A stretch of DNA of 36,862 nt, taken from the IMG/VR virus record IMGVR_UViG_3300025913_000960, positions 1 through 36,862 of that record; one strand, 5' to 3'. The number at the start of each line of letters is the position of its first letter. Positions within the stretch are counted from its first letter, which is position 1. The position numbers were made by a program, and so were the translations under genes. This DNA is from a virus. Positions 6,184-13,921 of the stretch are shown piece after piece. The notes under the pieces are model-generated. The model saw nothing but the letters and a program-made list of their open reading frames with translations. It was not told the origin of the DNA and made no database searches.

Positions 6184-6564
6184 GTGCCAAAAAACCAGTG
6201 CGATAACTCGCTCACACAAATGAGCAACTTATCAGTTATCAAACCACCGGCGGCGCTCGCGGAAGCGCTGGAACGAATGAGGGCGATTCGGAAGCCTGAT
6301 CCTGAAAGCTATCGCAGCAAGCTGGATGAACTCGTAACAAAACACACGCATCGCATTTCTCTCGAGGAAGCGGAGCGTGTGGGCTGGCGGGTGCTAGCCG
6401 GCGGGATCGAAACGACAGAGGAATGGATGCTCCGGAACTTTGTCGCGGATCTCACCGGCCTTTCCTGGCCCGAAAATGGAGCCGTGAAGTTCATTATCGT
6501 CCGGACGAAGAATCGCGGAACGTTCATCATGCGGCGCGGGTCGGAAATGCTGGAGGTGCACTAA
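6184..6564 (+). CDS. Hypothetical early protein
   Basis: 126 aa from a GTG at 6184, or 114 aa from ATG 6220 (MSNLSVIKPP). Mostly helical, with a central TEEWMLRNFVADLTGL segment. No domain recognised. It begins only 10 nt after the phased repeat array and is followed 3 nt later by the excisionase-like gene, so it belongs to the early operon. Confidence 0.6.
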   Translation: MPKNQCDNSLTQMSNLSVIKPPAALAEALERMRAIRKPDPESYRSKLDELVTKHTHRISLEEAERVGWRVLAGGIETTEEWMLRNFVADLTGLSWPENGAVKFIIVRTKNRGTFIMRRGSEMLEVH

Positions 6565-6567
6565 GTC

Positions 6568-6855
6568 ATGCCGGAAGAAACCGCCAGGAAGGTTATCGAA
6601 GTGCCAATGAGCGAACGGGCCGCGTATACTCCGGCGGAATTCGCGGCACTCTTCGGCCGCAAGGAAACGTGGGGTTATCGGCGCATCTATGATGGCACGG
6701 TTAAAACCATCGAGATCGGCCGCCGCATCATGATTGCCCGCTCGGAAGTGGAGCGGATCCAGAAGGGTAATAGCGCCAGCGAAGAGTCAGGGAAGAGGAC
6801 GCGAAAGGATACGGACGACATTCCAGCGGGGAAGCGTCGTCAACGCTTCGCATAA
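6568..6855 (+). CDS. Excisionase/MerR-like HTH_17 DNA-binding protein
   Basis: 95 aa. YTPAEFAALFGRKETWGYRRIYDG (about residues 20-43) followed by VKTIEIGRRIMIARSEVERI is the winged-helix pattern of excisionase-family proteins, in which a helix-turn-helix is followed by a wing carrying 'G.R..I....v.r'. The C-terminal 25 residues are basic. It may be the excisionase partner of the integrase or an early regulator, even though it lies 5.4 kb away. Confidence 0.65.
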   Translation: MPEETARKVIEVPMSERAAYTPAEFAALFGRKETWGYRRIYDGTVKTIEIGRRIMIARSEVERIQKGNSASEESGKRTRKDTDDIPAGKRRQRFA

Positions 6856-6856
6856 C

Positions 6857-7108
6857 ATGCGCCGGCAATCCTACGAATACCACGGGGAGATGGAAGTGGA
6901 GCGCGACGGCGTGGATGTGATCGTAACGTTCGTAGTGCTCGTGACGCCTGGCGAACCATCCAGCCGGGATAAGTACGGCCTTCGGGTTGATCCCGACGAG
7001 CCAACGGAAACGGAGTTTCTGAGTAGTAGCACTCCGCTGTGTCCAGAGGAACGCGCCCTGGCCGAAGAGATCGCGCTCGAGGATTTCGCGCAGCCGGCCG
7101 GCATCTAA
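6857..7108 (+). CDS. Hypothetical acidic early protein
   Basis: 83 aa starting at ATG 6857, directly after the stop of the HTH_17 gene. The N-terminal half is beta-rich (SYEYHGEMEVERDGVDVIVTFVVLV) and the C-terminus is acidic with many Glu. A longer frame begins at 6734 inside the upstream gene, but tight gene packing favours 6857. Unknown function. Confidence 0.6.
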   Translation: MRRQSYEYHGEMEVERDGVDVIVTFVVLVTPGEPSSRDKYGLRVDPDEPTETEFLSSSTPLCPEERALAEEIALEDFAQPAGI

Positions 7109-7141
7109 CCAAAACCAAAACTCACAAATCACAGGCGAACT

Positions 7142-7588
7142 ATGCCCAAAAATATAAATGGTGGCAGGAAGTCACCCGTACTTAAACCGACTGACGAGGG
7201 TTGGGTGGAAGCCACAGCGGAAACGATGATGTTTCACGCAAGGGTTCTCAAGATCGCGCACAGCGGGCAAATGCTGGCTGAGATTCCGGGAGACCTCGGG
7301 CTGTATCTCTGGGCCGTCGATGCATCCGCACAGAAGGCGCTCGAGGAGCTGCGCGAGATGGTGGAATCCCATCTGCGAAAGCAAGTGGATAGCTTGCAAG
7401 GTAACTCCCTCCGCGAAGAAAACAAAGCGCTCCGCGCGAGGGTGGAAGAACTCGACCGGCACTTGAATCCTAAACCATGGAAACCCGCGGTCGACAGGGC
7501 GATTGCTGGACTCTGGGACGAAGCGCAAGAGATGGAGGACGAAGAGAGCGCGGAGATTGCGTCAAAAGCGGCGGGAGGTGCGGCATGA
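7142..7588 (+). CDS. Hypothetical coiled-coil protein
   Basis: 148 aa. A heptad-like segment at about residues 75-115 (EELREMVESHLRKQVD...EENKALRARVEELDRHL) predicts a coiled coil. The C-terminus is acidic. The last codons overlap the next gene's start (ATGA). Unknown function in the early operon. Confidence 0.6.
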   Translation: MPKNINGGRKSPVLKPTDEGWVEATAETMMFHARVLKIAHSGQMLAEIPGDLGLYLWAVDASAQKALEELREMVESHLRKQVDSLQGNSLREENKALRARVEELDRHLNPKPWKPAVDRAIAGLWDEAQEMEDEESAEIASKAAGGAA

Positions 7589-8016
7589 CTCAGTTTGTGC
7601 ATCGAGAAGGGCTTTGGGTTGCCGTTCTCAAACGCGGAACCAGCAAGCTTTGCCAGGTGGTCAATTGCCGCGGGCACAAGACCGTGCGGACCGACCTCGA
7701 CGGAATCAAAACTCGCCCCTTTTGCAATAAGTGTCGCACACGCTTGTTTCGGCTCAATAACCCCATCACTTACATTCTCCAACGGCTCCGGCGCCGTGCG
7801 AACAAGAAGCGGGTGCCGTTCGGGCTGACTCCGGAATACATGGCCGACTTCCTTGCCGGCACGGGCTACCTGGAAGGCCGTGGCCGTGGCAACGATGATT
7901 TGCAAATCGATCGGATCGAGATCCGCCTAGGCTACGTGCCGGGGAATATCCAGATCATCACGGGCCTGGAGAATCGGAAAAAGGAACACGAGTACGACTA
8001 TGCCGGAAGCCTCTGA
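7585..8016 (+). CDS. Zinc-ribbon protein with HNH/endonuclease VII-like C-terminus
   Basis: 143 aa from ATG 7585 (Shine-Dalgarno GGGAGG just upstream, ATGA overlap with the previous gene). Cys23, Cys28, Cys47 and Cys50 form a probable zinc ribbon. The C-terminus (LQIDRIEIRLGYVPGNIQII then NRKK) matches the 'IDRID...GYvpgNvqll...cN..K' end of HNH-type nucleases, with D109, N121 and N130 in the expected places. The usual histidine pair is not obvious, so catalysis is unproven. It could be a recombination or homing-type nuclease. Confidence 0.6.
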   Translation: MTQFVHREGLWVAVLKRGTSKLCQVVNCRGHKTVRTDLDGIKTRPFCNKCRTRLFRLNNPITYILQRLRRRANKKRVPFGLTPEYMADFLAGTGYLEGRGRGNDDLQIDRIEIRLGYVPGNIQIITGLENRKKEHEYDYAGSL

Positions 8017-8248
8017 CATTCCGTCTTTCGCCTTCTGTTTCTTCCTCGCGCTGATTTTCGCGCTCATTGGCTATCTTATCCGGCTGGCGGAAGAGCGTGC
8101 GACGAGACCGCGGCAGGCGAAGCCGCTAAAGGTAAGATTTTCGGTAGATAGCCATCCGTTTCAAGAGGCGGTCTTGAAGCTGTCCCAGGAAACTCTGCAA
8201 TCGATCCGTGCGGCGCGTGCACGTCCACGCGGTATCCCTCCGAAGTAA
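8000..8248 (+). CDS. Small membrane protein
   Basis: 82 aa. One transmembrane helix near the N-terminus (about residues 9-27, SFAFCFFLALIFALIGYLI) is followed by a basic, Arg-rich cytoplasmic tail. It overlaps the preceding gene by 17 nt and the next by 1 nt (TAATG). Unknown function. Confidence 0.55.
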   Translation: MPEASDIPSFAFCFFLALIFALIGYLIRLAEERATRPRQAKPLKVRFSVDSHPFQEAVLKLSQETLQSIRAARARPRGIPPK

Positions 8249-8439
8249 TGCCGCACTCGTGGGAGTACCAGGAGTGGCTTGATTGGCTGGACTGGATAGT
8301 CAAGCGCGGCGGGAAAGTCAGAAGTTGCGAGAACCTAATTTTCATAGCTACCGCGGAACACGGGGAAATCAGCGGTAACTCCATAGAAGAAGCGTGCCGC
8401 GTCGGCATGCGCAAAGTCCCCAAACCAGAAGACAGATAG
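8248..8439 (+). CDS. Hypothetical small protein
   Basis: 63 aa, Trp-rich at the N-terminus (SWEYQEWLDWLDWIV). The start codon overlaps the previous stop (TAATG), which supports real translation. No known domain. Confidence 0.5.
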   Translation: MPHSWEYQEWLDWLDWIVKRGGKVRSCENLIFIATAEHGEISGNSIEEACRVGMRKVPKPEDR

Positions 8440-8442
8440 ACA

Positions 8443-8916
8443 ATGAAAACGACACCCAAACCCGTCATTCACCCGCTCGTATCCGAAGCGCTCCGGCTCC
8501 GGGCTGAGCTTTCGGCGCTGCTAAATCGGCGCGACAGCCTCATTGCAGATATCGTGAAGGATATTGCAGCGAAAAATGAGGAATTCCTTGCGGCAGAAGG
8601 CAAGTTGATCGCTCTCGGAGCCGGTCGGTATTCGGACGAAAACCGGAACTGTGTTTCGGTCGTCGCGGAAGTAGCGAAGACTAAGGAACCGGACACCTTC
8701 GCTCTCCCTGATGAGAGCAAAGCGCGCGAGATCGTTACGGACCGGGAAACCTTCCTGAATCTCTTCAACCGCGAAGTTATCTTCACGCCGAAGGAGGGAT
8801 TTAAGGCGCTGTCCGAAGCGTTTCTGACTCCGGCAAAGGCGCGCGATCTTGTCGAGCTGTGCCTTGTCCCGGGCGGATTCAGCGGCGGGAAGAAGGCTCA
8901 TGTTCGCTGGAAGTAG
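8443..8916 (+). CDS. Conserved-type phage hypothetical protein
   Basis: 157 aa. An N-terminal helical, probably coiled-coil part (residues 10-60, SEALRLRAELSALLNRRDSL) is followed by a compact C-terminal part with TFALPDESKAREIV and LTPAKARDLVELCLVPG. The layout loosely resembles Gam-like host-nuclease inhibitors, but I cannot claim homology. It sits directly before a metallopeptidase and a polymerase gene. Confidence 0.6.
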   Translation: MKTTPKPVIHPLVSEALRLRAELSALLNRRDSLIADIVKDIAAKNEEFLAAEGKLIALGAGRYSDENRNCVSVVAEVAKTKEPDTFALPDESKAREIVTDRETFLNLFNREVIFTPKEGFKALSEAFLTPAKARDLVELCLVPGGFSGGKKAHVRWK

Positions 8917-8927
8917 GAACCAGCAAT

Positions 8928-9485
8928 ATGGGCAAGATCTACACACCCGCCGGCCCGGAAGTATTAGCGCTCGGCATGCAGGTTATCGCCGAGTGCTATC
9001 CAAATCTTCTCGAGCTGAGCAGCCGGAAGTCAAAGCGTCTGCCTCCTCTCGTGATCGATTACACGATGGTGCTCGGTGCCCGCGACAAGGAAGGTAACCC
9101 GAAAGGGCCTGCCCTGAAGCTTCACGGCGTGGCGGCGCTCGCTATCATCCGAGTGGTTCCCCAGAATTTCCGAGCCCGTGGGCTCGGAGACGCTGAAATC
9201 CAGATCGATCAGGATTGGTGGACGGACAATGGGGACCCTGAGCGCATGGCGCTGCTAGATCACGAGCTCTGCCACCTCGCGCCCTGGAAAGACGCCGACA
9301 ATCAATGGGTGCGCGACGACACGGGCCGCATCCAGCTTAAGCTGAAAAACCACGATCATGATTACGGGTGGTTCGACGAAGTCGCCAAACGCCGCGGTAA
9401 GTTTGCCGCCGAGGTGCGCCAGGCGCGGCGATGGTTTGATGAGTTTGGCCAGATCTATCTCTTGCCGCCGGAGGGTTCGAAATGA
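8928..9485 (+). CDS. Putative phage metallopeptidase
   Basis: 185 aa from ATG 8928. The HExxH-type zinc motif is HELCH at residues 112-116 (LLDHELCHL), with a downstream NHDHDYGWFDEVAKRRGKF segment (141-159) likely to give the third ligand. This matches the putative phage metallopeptidase family (PhageMetallopep, PF18894), often found in early or replication modules. Substrate unknown. It overlaps the family X polymerase gene by 4 nt (ATGA). Confidence 0.72.
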   Translation: MGKIYTPAGPEVLALGMQVIAECYPNLLELSSRKSKRLPPLVIDYTMVLGARDKEGNPKGPALKLHGVAALAIIRVVPQNFRARGLGDAEIQIDQDWWTDNGDPERMALLDHELCHLAPWKDADNQWVRDDTGRIQLKLKNHDHDYGWFDEVAKRRGKFAAEVRQARRWFDEFGQIYLLPPEGSK

Positions 9486-10072
9486 GCGAGAAGGCAAAGG
9501 TAAAGTATCCTCGAGGTCTGGCGCTCGACGTTGCGCGCGATCTGCTGAGATATATCCGCCCGCTCTGTGAGCGGGTGGTGATCGCGGGCAGCCTTCGGCG
9601 CGGCAAGGCTGAGGTGGGAGACGTGGAAATCGTCTACATTTCCCGCTACCTCGACTGGCCGGACCCTGAAGACATGCTGGGGCGCGTCATCCGCACAAAC
9701 GTGATGGATCACGCGCTTTCGCTGATGCTGAAGCTTGGAGTTATCAAGCGCCGGCTGAAAGAGAACGGTTCGCCGACATGGGGACCGGAAAACAAGCTCG
9801 CCGTTCATTGCGGCTCCGGAATGCCGGTGGACTTGTTCGAAACCGACGCGCAGGCTTGGGCGAACTATCTGGTTTGCCGTACTGGCGGAGAGCAGACAAA
9901 CACCGCCATTGCCAGTGCGGCGAAAAGCATCGGATGGAAATGGAATCCGTACGGCGAAGGGTTTACGCGTATGTTCGGCCCCGACGCCGGTCGGGTCTTC
10001 ACCGTTCGCGAAGAGAAGGACGTCTTTGAATTTGTCGGACTCGACTACCTCGAGCCGAACAAACGGAGGTAG
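9482..10072 (+). CDS. Minimal family X DNA polymerase (Pol beta-like)
   Basis: 196 aa. The nucleotidyltransferase palm is clear: IAGSLRRGKAEVGDVEIV (34-51) with the GS...RRG motif and metal-binding D47/E49, and a third carboxylate D117 in PVDLF. RTGGEQ (133-138) sits where Pol beta has its FTGS dNTP-binding loop. The C-terminus, EEKDVFEFVGLDYLEPNKR, aligns with the Pol beta thumb motif 'DIF.yi...Y.eP..R'. The N-terminal lyase domain is absent and D47-x-E49 replaces the usual D-x-D. Likely role is gap-filling repair or end processing of phage DNA. Confidence 0.78.
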   Translation: MSEKAKVKYPRGLALDVARDLLRYIRPLCERVVIAGSLRRGKAEVGDVEIVYISRYLDWPDPEDMLGRVIRTNVMDHALSLMLKLGVIKRRLKENGSPTWGPENKLAVHCGSGMPVDLFETDAQAWANYLVCRTGGEQTNTAIASAAKSIGWKWNPYGEGFTRMFGPDAGRVFTVREEKDVFEFVGLDYLEPNKRR

Positions 10073-10798
10073 ATGGCAATCCCCTGGCTGAAAATCGAAA
10101 CGACGCTTCCGGACAAGCCGGAGGTGGTTCAGATCTCTGCGATACTCGGTATCGACCAAGATGCCGTTGTCGGAAAGCTCGTGCGCGTGTGGGCATGGGC
10201 TGATTCAAACTCTATCGACGGTAACGCTATGACCGTTACTTCCGCGTTTCTTGATCGTCTTTCCCTCTGCCCCGGATTCGCCCAGGCGCTCCGTCAGGTC
10301 GGCTGGTTGGAAGGCCGCGAAGGCCTGCTTTCCTTCCCCCGATTTGACCGACACAACGGCCAGTCCGCAAAGTCACGAGCACAGGGAAACAACCGTCAGG
10401 AACGCCTAAGGTCGCAGGTCGGTAACGCTGCTAGCGTTACAAAAGCGTCACCAGATAAGATAAGAATAGAAGATAAGAAAGAGAGCGAGAGCGGGCGCGA
10501 GGATGTGGCAGCGGTGCCAGGAAGGTGCGAGAGCGCCGAAGCGGCGATTGCGCATGGGAAGACGCTTATGCCGCCCGTGGCCGAAGATTTTTGCCGCGCA
10601 TGGTGGGAGGAAATGGAATCCGCCGGCTGGATCGACCGGCATCAACGCCCCGTCGGGAAGTGGAAACATGCGCTGAGCTCCGCCTGGCGCAATTCCCTCC
10701 ACCGGCAGCATGAGCAACAGGCGCGATCGAAAGGATTCGGCACGCCATCAACCCCGAGAGATTCACTTCATAAAAAACAAGGAAATCATGGATTCTGA
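10073..10798 (+). CDS. Replisome organizer-like phage replication protein
   Basis: 241 aa, ATG 10073 directly after the polymerase stop with GGAGG upstream. The N-terminal ~105 residues have the pattern of phage replication initiators (W...ET.LPDKPEVVQISAILGI, VGKLVRVWAWAD, FAQALRQVGWL, FPRFDRHNG then a basic SAKSRA stretch). A variable linker and a C-terminal region rich in Trp and His follow. Its neighbour is a DnaC-like loader, so it probably recognises the origin and recruits the loader and host helicase. Confidence 0.72.
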   Translation: MAIPWLKIETTLPDKPEVVQISAILGIDQDAVVGKLVRVWAWADSNSIDGNAMTVTSAFLDRLSLCPGFAQALRQVGWLEGREGLLSFPRFDRHNGQSAKSRAQGNNRQERLRSQVGNAASVTKASPDKIRIEDKKESESGREDVAAVPGRCESAEAAIAHGKTLMPPVAEDFCRAWWEEMESAGWIDRHQRPVGKWKHALSSAWRNSLHRQHEQQARSKGFGTPSTPRDSLHKKQGNHGF

Positions 10799-11486
10799 AA
10801 AAGCAACATGCGCGGACTGCGGCGCGGAGTTCGCTTCAAAGGCGGTCGGATTCGAGGGAGTCATTATGTTCCGGCAACGCTACTGCGCTACGTGCATGAC
10901 GAAGTCTGAGGAACGCGAGAAAGCGAGCAAGACGCGGTCGGTCTTGAGCGAAAGAGCCGCCGAGTGGACACGGATTTGTCCAGCGAGCTATCAAGGGACG
11001 GATATTGAGCACTCCGGCATTTCTGACATTTGCCGGCGTGCCGCCAAGGCGTGGAATCCTGAGTCCGTGCGAGGGCTCGCGTTCATTGGAGTTACGGGAC
11101 TCGGCAAGACACGCTCGCTATTTTGGGTATTGCAGCGCGCGCACGACGCGGGCAGAAGCTGCGCGGCGATCAGTCACAACCGTTTCTCTCGCGTCGTGGC
11201 GGACGCTTTTGCCGGGGATGGAGACGAACGCGCAAGGGGGAAAGCGCTGTTGCGCAAGCTCGCGCGGGTGGACGTGCTTCTTTTCGATGACTTAGGCAAA
11301 GCGCCAAGCACGGAGCGCGCGGATGCGGAGTGCGAGGAGTTAGTGGAGGTTCGAACGTCGAACGGATTGCCGATGCTCTGGACGTCGAATGGCTCGGGTG
11401 CGTGGCTGGCGAAGCGGTTCGGCGAGGACCGCGGCGAGCCGATCACGAGAAGGCTGGGGGAGTTTTGCCGAGTTATAACTGTGTGA
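10788..11486 (+). CDS. DnaC/IstB-like AAA+ helicase loader
   Basis: 232 aa from ATG 10788, with AAGGA upstream. An N-terminal four-Cys zinc motif (C8, C11, C33, C36) precedes an ATPase domain with Walker A GVTGLGKT (101-108) and Walker B VLLFDDLG (163-170), then a sensor-like TSN (about 207-209). The organisation is that of phage DnaC-type loaders that place the replicative helicase on the origin. It overlaps the replication protein gene by 11 nt. A longer frame starts at 10710, but the ribosome binding site favours 10788. Confidence 0.82.
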   Translation: MDSEKATCADCGAEFASKAVGFEGVIMFRQRYCATCMTKSEEREKASKTRSVLSERAAEWTRICPASYQGTDIEHSGISDICRRAAKAWNPESVRGLAFIGVTGLGKTRSLFWVLQRAHDAGRSCAAISHNRFSRVVADAFAGDGDERARGKALLRKLARVDVLLFDDLGKAPSTERADAECEELVEVRTSNGLPMLWTSNGSGAWLAKRFGEDRGEPITRRLGEFCRVITV

Positions 11487-11489
11487 GTT

Positions 11490-11822
11490 ATGCCAGTGGA
11501 AGTTATTGGCCATACTGTGACGGGCGATCCGGTGTTGAGTTACCCAAAGGAACTGTATGGCAAACACTGGCAGCACCCACTTTGCGCGTTGTTTGCCGCA
11601 AGGGGCTTCGATCTGCGCACCGGAATGAATTGGCTGCAAGATCGCGCGCATATCGCCGACGAATGCGCGTGGCCGCACGAAGTGGACCCGCACGACGTGC
11701 TCAGGATCGTAAAACGCGCCAAAGCTGACTGGCTTTTGTCTTCAGTGGAAAAGCTGTTTCGATGTCAAGATATTTCGATTTCCCGAGATAAGATTTATTC
11801 CCGAGACGAAAACGCTCGATAA
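11490..11822 (+). CDS. Hypothetical early protein
   Basis: 110 aa, 3 nt after the helicase-loader gene. Contains a GMNWLQDRAHIADECAWP...DVLRIVK segment of mixed helices and no recognised domain. Likely co-transcribed with the replication genes. Confidence 0.55.
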   Translation: MPVEVIGHTVTGDPVLSYPKELYGKHWQHPLCALFAARGFDLRTGMNWLQDRAHIADECAWPHEVDPHDVLRIVKRAKADWLLSSVEKLFRCQDISISRDKIYSRDENAR

Positions 11823-11840
11823 GGAGCACTTTCTGAGGTC

Positions 11841-12410
11841 ATGCACGCAAAATTCCATGACCCAGCAGATTCGGCAGAAAGCTATGACCCCACGGAGGCG
11901 CGAGAAGGGAGGGAAAGGGTTATCGACGCTTTCGTAGAAACGTTGGAAAAGGCATTTCCTGATGACGGGCAGCCGTTTCAGATCCATTTCCGCAATACGA
12001 CAGATTTCCATACCGCCATGACTGGCGTCTTTGCTCAGGCGATGGAGAGCGACGAGCCTGGAAGTCTCGGGGAAATCATCTTGGGCGTTGATCGGATTAC
12101 TTACCGCAGCGTGGCGCTGAAATTCCTCACCAGGATGAACCGCGTGATGGAGTGGCTTCGCGCGCCGAAGAATCCGGAGGTTGCTTGGTGGCAAGTACAG
12201 TTTGCGCTCGGGACCATTCATTGCGAAGGGCGCACAATGACGAGTGTGGCGGCGGAAATCGGAGTCGTGCGCGCGGCGATCAGCCGCGGGGCAACTGAGC
12301 TGTGCCGCATTCTCGGCGTTCCGCCGTCGACCTACATGAAGAGCCAGGCGGCACAGCAGGCCTTTCGCGACGAACGGCTTTCGCAATTGGAGGAGGTGAC
12401 AACCGAATGA
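11841..12410 (+). CDS. Sigma-factor-like HTH protein, candidate late regulator
   Basis: 189 aa. The C-terminal third carries a helix-turn-helix reminiscent of sigma-70 region 4 (about residues 134-156, MTSVAAEIGVVRAAISRGATEL). The N-terminal part is acidic and helical and lacks recognisable sigma region 2. It lies near the end of the early block, just before the late operon, which is a common place for phage late-gene regulators. Late activator is inference. Confidence 0.5.
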   Translation: MHAKFHDPADSAESYDPTEAREGRERVIDAFVETLEKAFPDDGQPFQIHFRNTTDFHTAMTGVFAQAMESDEPGSLGEIILGVDRITYRSVALKFLTRMNRVMEWLRAPKNPEVAWWQVQFALGTIHCEGRTMTSVAAEIGVVRAAISRGATELCRILGVPPSTYMKSQAAQQAFRDERLSQLEEVTTE

Positions 12411-12997
12411 ATGAGCTCGCTCAAACGTTGATTCAGCAGATACGTGACACACACCGGGAGGTCGTTGCGGCCGGCGCGGAGTTGCGGGAGGCGTTAATCA
12501 AGAAGGTTAACGCCGCGCGTGCCACTGGCTTCTACTTGCGCGAACTGCGCGAGCACATGAAACGCCAGCGTGCTTTCTTTGGCGACGATCGGACGAAGGC
12601 CGTGCAGTGGACGGAGATGTTTCGGGTCGGCGATGGCGAAGAGGAGTTCGTGTTTGATTTCAGCGTCCAGACGGCACGCACCTACATCCGCCTTGCGGAC
12701 GCGATGCCGGATCCGGTCAAAGAGCTACCGGAGGCACTGCGATGCCTGAAGGATGTGCTCATTGCGACGGGCGCGCTCAGTGCACAAGGCCACGGCAGCC
12801 AGTCCAGGCGGGAGGGCAATTTCTTCTCGTTGCTGGTCCAGCATGCCGGACGCTTCGACTCGCTATGGGCGAAGCATGACGGCGAGCGCTTCGTCCGCGA
12901 GATGACTCCAGATGCGCGGGAGCAGGTGGTAACCCAACTGATGCCACTAAAGGCCCGCATAGATGCCATTTTGGAGGCCGCGACGGACCATGGGTAA
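12407..12997 (+). CDS. DUF3102-like phage protein
   Basis: 196 aa from ATG 12407, overlapping the previous stop (ATGA). The N-terminal half is helical (LAQTLIQQIRDTHREV, LREALIKKVNAARATGFYL) and resembles DUF3102-type phage proteins, which pair a long helix with a region containing 'TARTYIRLAD'. Possible DNA-binding or partition-like protein; function not known. Confidence 0.5.
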   Translation: MNELAQTLIQQIRDTHREVVAAGAELREALIKKVNAARATGFYLRELREHMKRQRAFFGDDRTKAVQWTEMFRVGDGEEEFVFDFSVQTARTYIRLADAMPDPVKELPEALRCLKDVLIATGALSAQGHGSQSRREGNFFSLLVQHAGRFDSLWAKHDGERFVREMTPDAREQVVTQLMPLKARIDAILEAATDHG

Positions 12998-13229
12998 AGA
13001 GGTGTATACCGGTGTAGTTGTTAAAACGCGAGTCGACTACGGAAGGTACATCATTAAGAGCCGCGAACTAGCGTGGGTGAGGATACTAAACCCATGGACA
13101 GAGGAGCCGACAGAGGCTGTTGTTCCACTCGGAGATTTGCGTTTGGGGCAAATGGTTCGTATAACCATCGAGTCCGAAGGGATGGCACCCATCATAGGCG
13201 AGAATATGCCGATAGGCACCCCCCTCTAA
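12990..13229 (+). CDS. Small beta-rich hypothetical protein
   Basis: 79 aa from ATG 12990 with GGAGG about 12 nt upstream; it overlaps the previous gene by 8 nt. The sequence is almost entirely predicted strand (YTGVVVKTRVDYGRYIIKS, EAVVPLGDLRLGQMVRITIE), suggesting a small OB- or SH3-like barrel. The last gene before the late region. Confidence 0.5.
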   Translation: MGKEVYTGVVVKTRVDYGRYIIKSRELAWVRILNPWTEEPTEAVVPLGDLRLGQMVRITIESEGMAPIIGENMPIGTPL

Positions 13230-13308
13230 GGAATCTCTTTGGCCGCCCCCACGCCGCGCGGGTTTCCACCGCACTGCGACCAAATTTCGCGAGACCTTAT
13301 TTTTTCGA

Positions 13309-13385
13309 ATGTCCGTCCGCAGAGGTAAAAGCGGCGGACATTGTCCCACCGACCGGACATGGGAGGCTTTGACATGTCCGGTCGG
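13309..13385. promoter_or_regulatory. Inverted-repeat cluster before terminase (packaging-site candidate)
   Basis: Two adjacent inverted repeats. First: ATGTCCGTCCGC (13309-13320) against GCGGCGGACAT (13331-13341), one bulge. Second: CCGACCGGACAT (13349-13360) against ATGTCCGGTCGG (13374-13385), 12 bp perfect. ATGTCCG therefore occurs four times in alternating orientation, immediately upstream of the small terminase gene. It is a good candidate for the cos/pac recognition site; a regulatory role is also possible. The stretch 13230-13308 holds no gene. Confidence 0.6.
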
Positions 13386-13390
13386 ACGTG
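13369..13390 (+). promoter_or_regulatory. TTGACA start motif, small terminase
   Basis: TTGACA begins 19 nt before the GTG start of the small terminase and overlaps the right arm of the inverted repeat. Confidence 0.55.
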
Positions 13391-13921
13391 GACGACCACT
13401 CCGACCTCGTAACTCAGCAAGAACTCGCCCGGCTCGTTGGCTACAGTGACCGACAAATCCGGCGGCTTCTCGATCATCCGGCCTGCCCGGGAAAGGAAGG
13501 CGATCTCTACGACGTCGAGGAGTGGACGAACTTCCTTGCAACCCACGGCCGCAAGGCTCCCGACGAAACGCGCAAGGCCAAGCTCGAGGCCGAGCGATTG
13601 GAGATCGGCAACAACCGCGCGCGCTGGAAATTCTCCACGGAGCGAGGGCACTGGACGCGCAACGTCGACATTTCCCCAGACGTCCAACGCCTGGACGACG
13701 AAATCATTCGACTCGTTCGGGATGCACTGGAAGTCGTCATCCCTCGCAAGGGCGCCGGAAAGACAGCCGAGGAATTGAAAGCGCTCGGCATCGCCGAAGT
13801 CGACCGCATCATGGCGGCGATCCATCGCGGGCAATCCTCGATCGCCGCAAAATTCCCCGTTCCCACCGATCCGGATCCGGAACTTGAGCCAGCGTCAACC
13901 GAGGAGCCCGCCGGCGAATGA
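13388..13921 (+). CDS. terS: Terminase small subunit
   Basis: 177 aa from GTG 13388. The N-terminus is a winged/HTH DNA-binding domain of the Nu1 type (LVTQQELARLVGYSDRQIRRLL, then DLYDVEEWTNFL), the middle is helical with a KLEAERLEIGNNRARW segment used by small terminases for oligomerisation, and the tail is acidic. It overlaps the large subunit gene by 4 nt (ATGA). It would recognise phage DNA, plausibly at the inverted-repeat cluster directly upstream. Confidence 0.78.
   Translation: MDDHSDLVTQQELARLVGYSDRQIRRLLDHPACPGKEGDLYDVEEWTNFLATHGRKAPDETRKAKLEAERLEIGNNRARWKFSTERGHWTRNVDISPDVQRLDDEIIRLVRDALEVVIPRKGAGKTAEELKALGIAEVDRIMAAIHRGQSSIAAKFPVPTDPDPELEPASTEEPAGE

Noticed and set aside
7234-7905. 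223-residue minus-strand frame in the early block
   Set aside because: Antisense to tightly packed plus-strand genes with stop/start overlaps; no protein-like domain.
9455-10159. 234-residue minus-strand frame over the polymerase gene
   Set aside because: The plus-strand frame has clear family X polymerase motifs, so this is a shadow.
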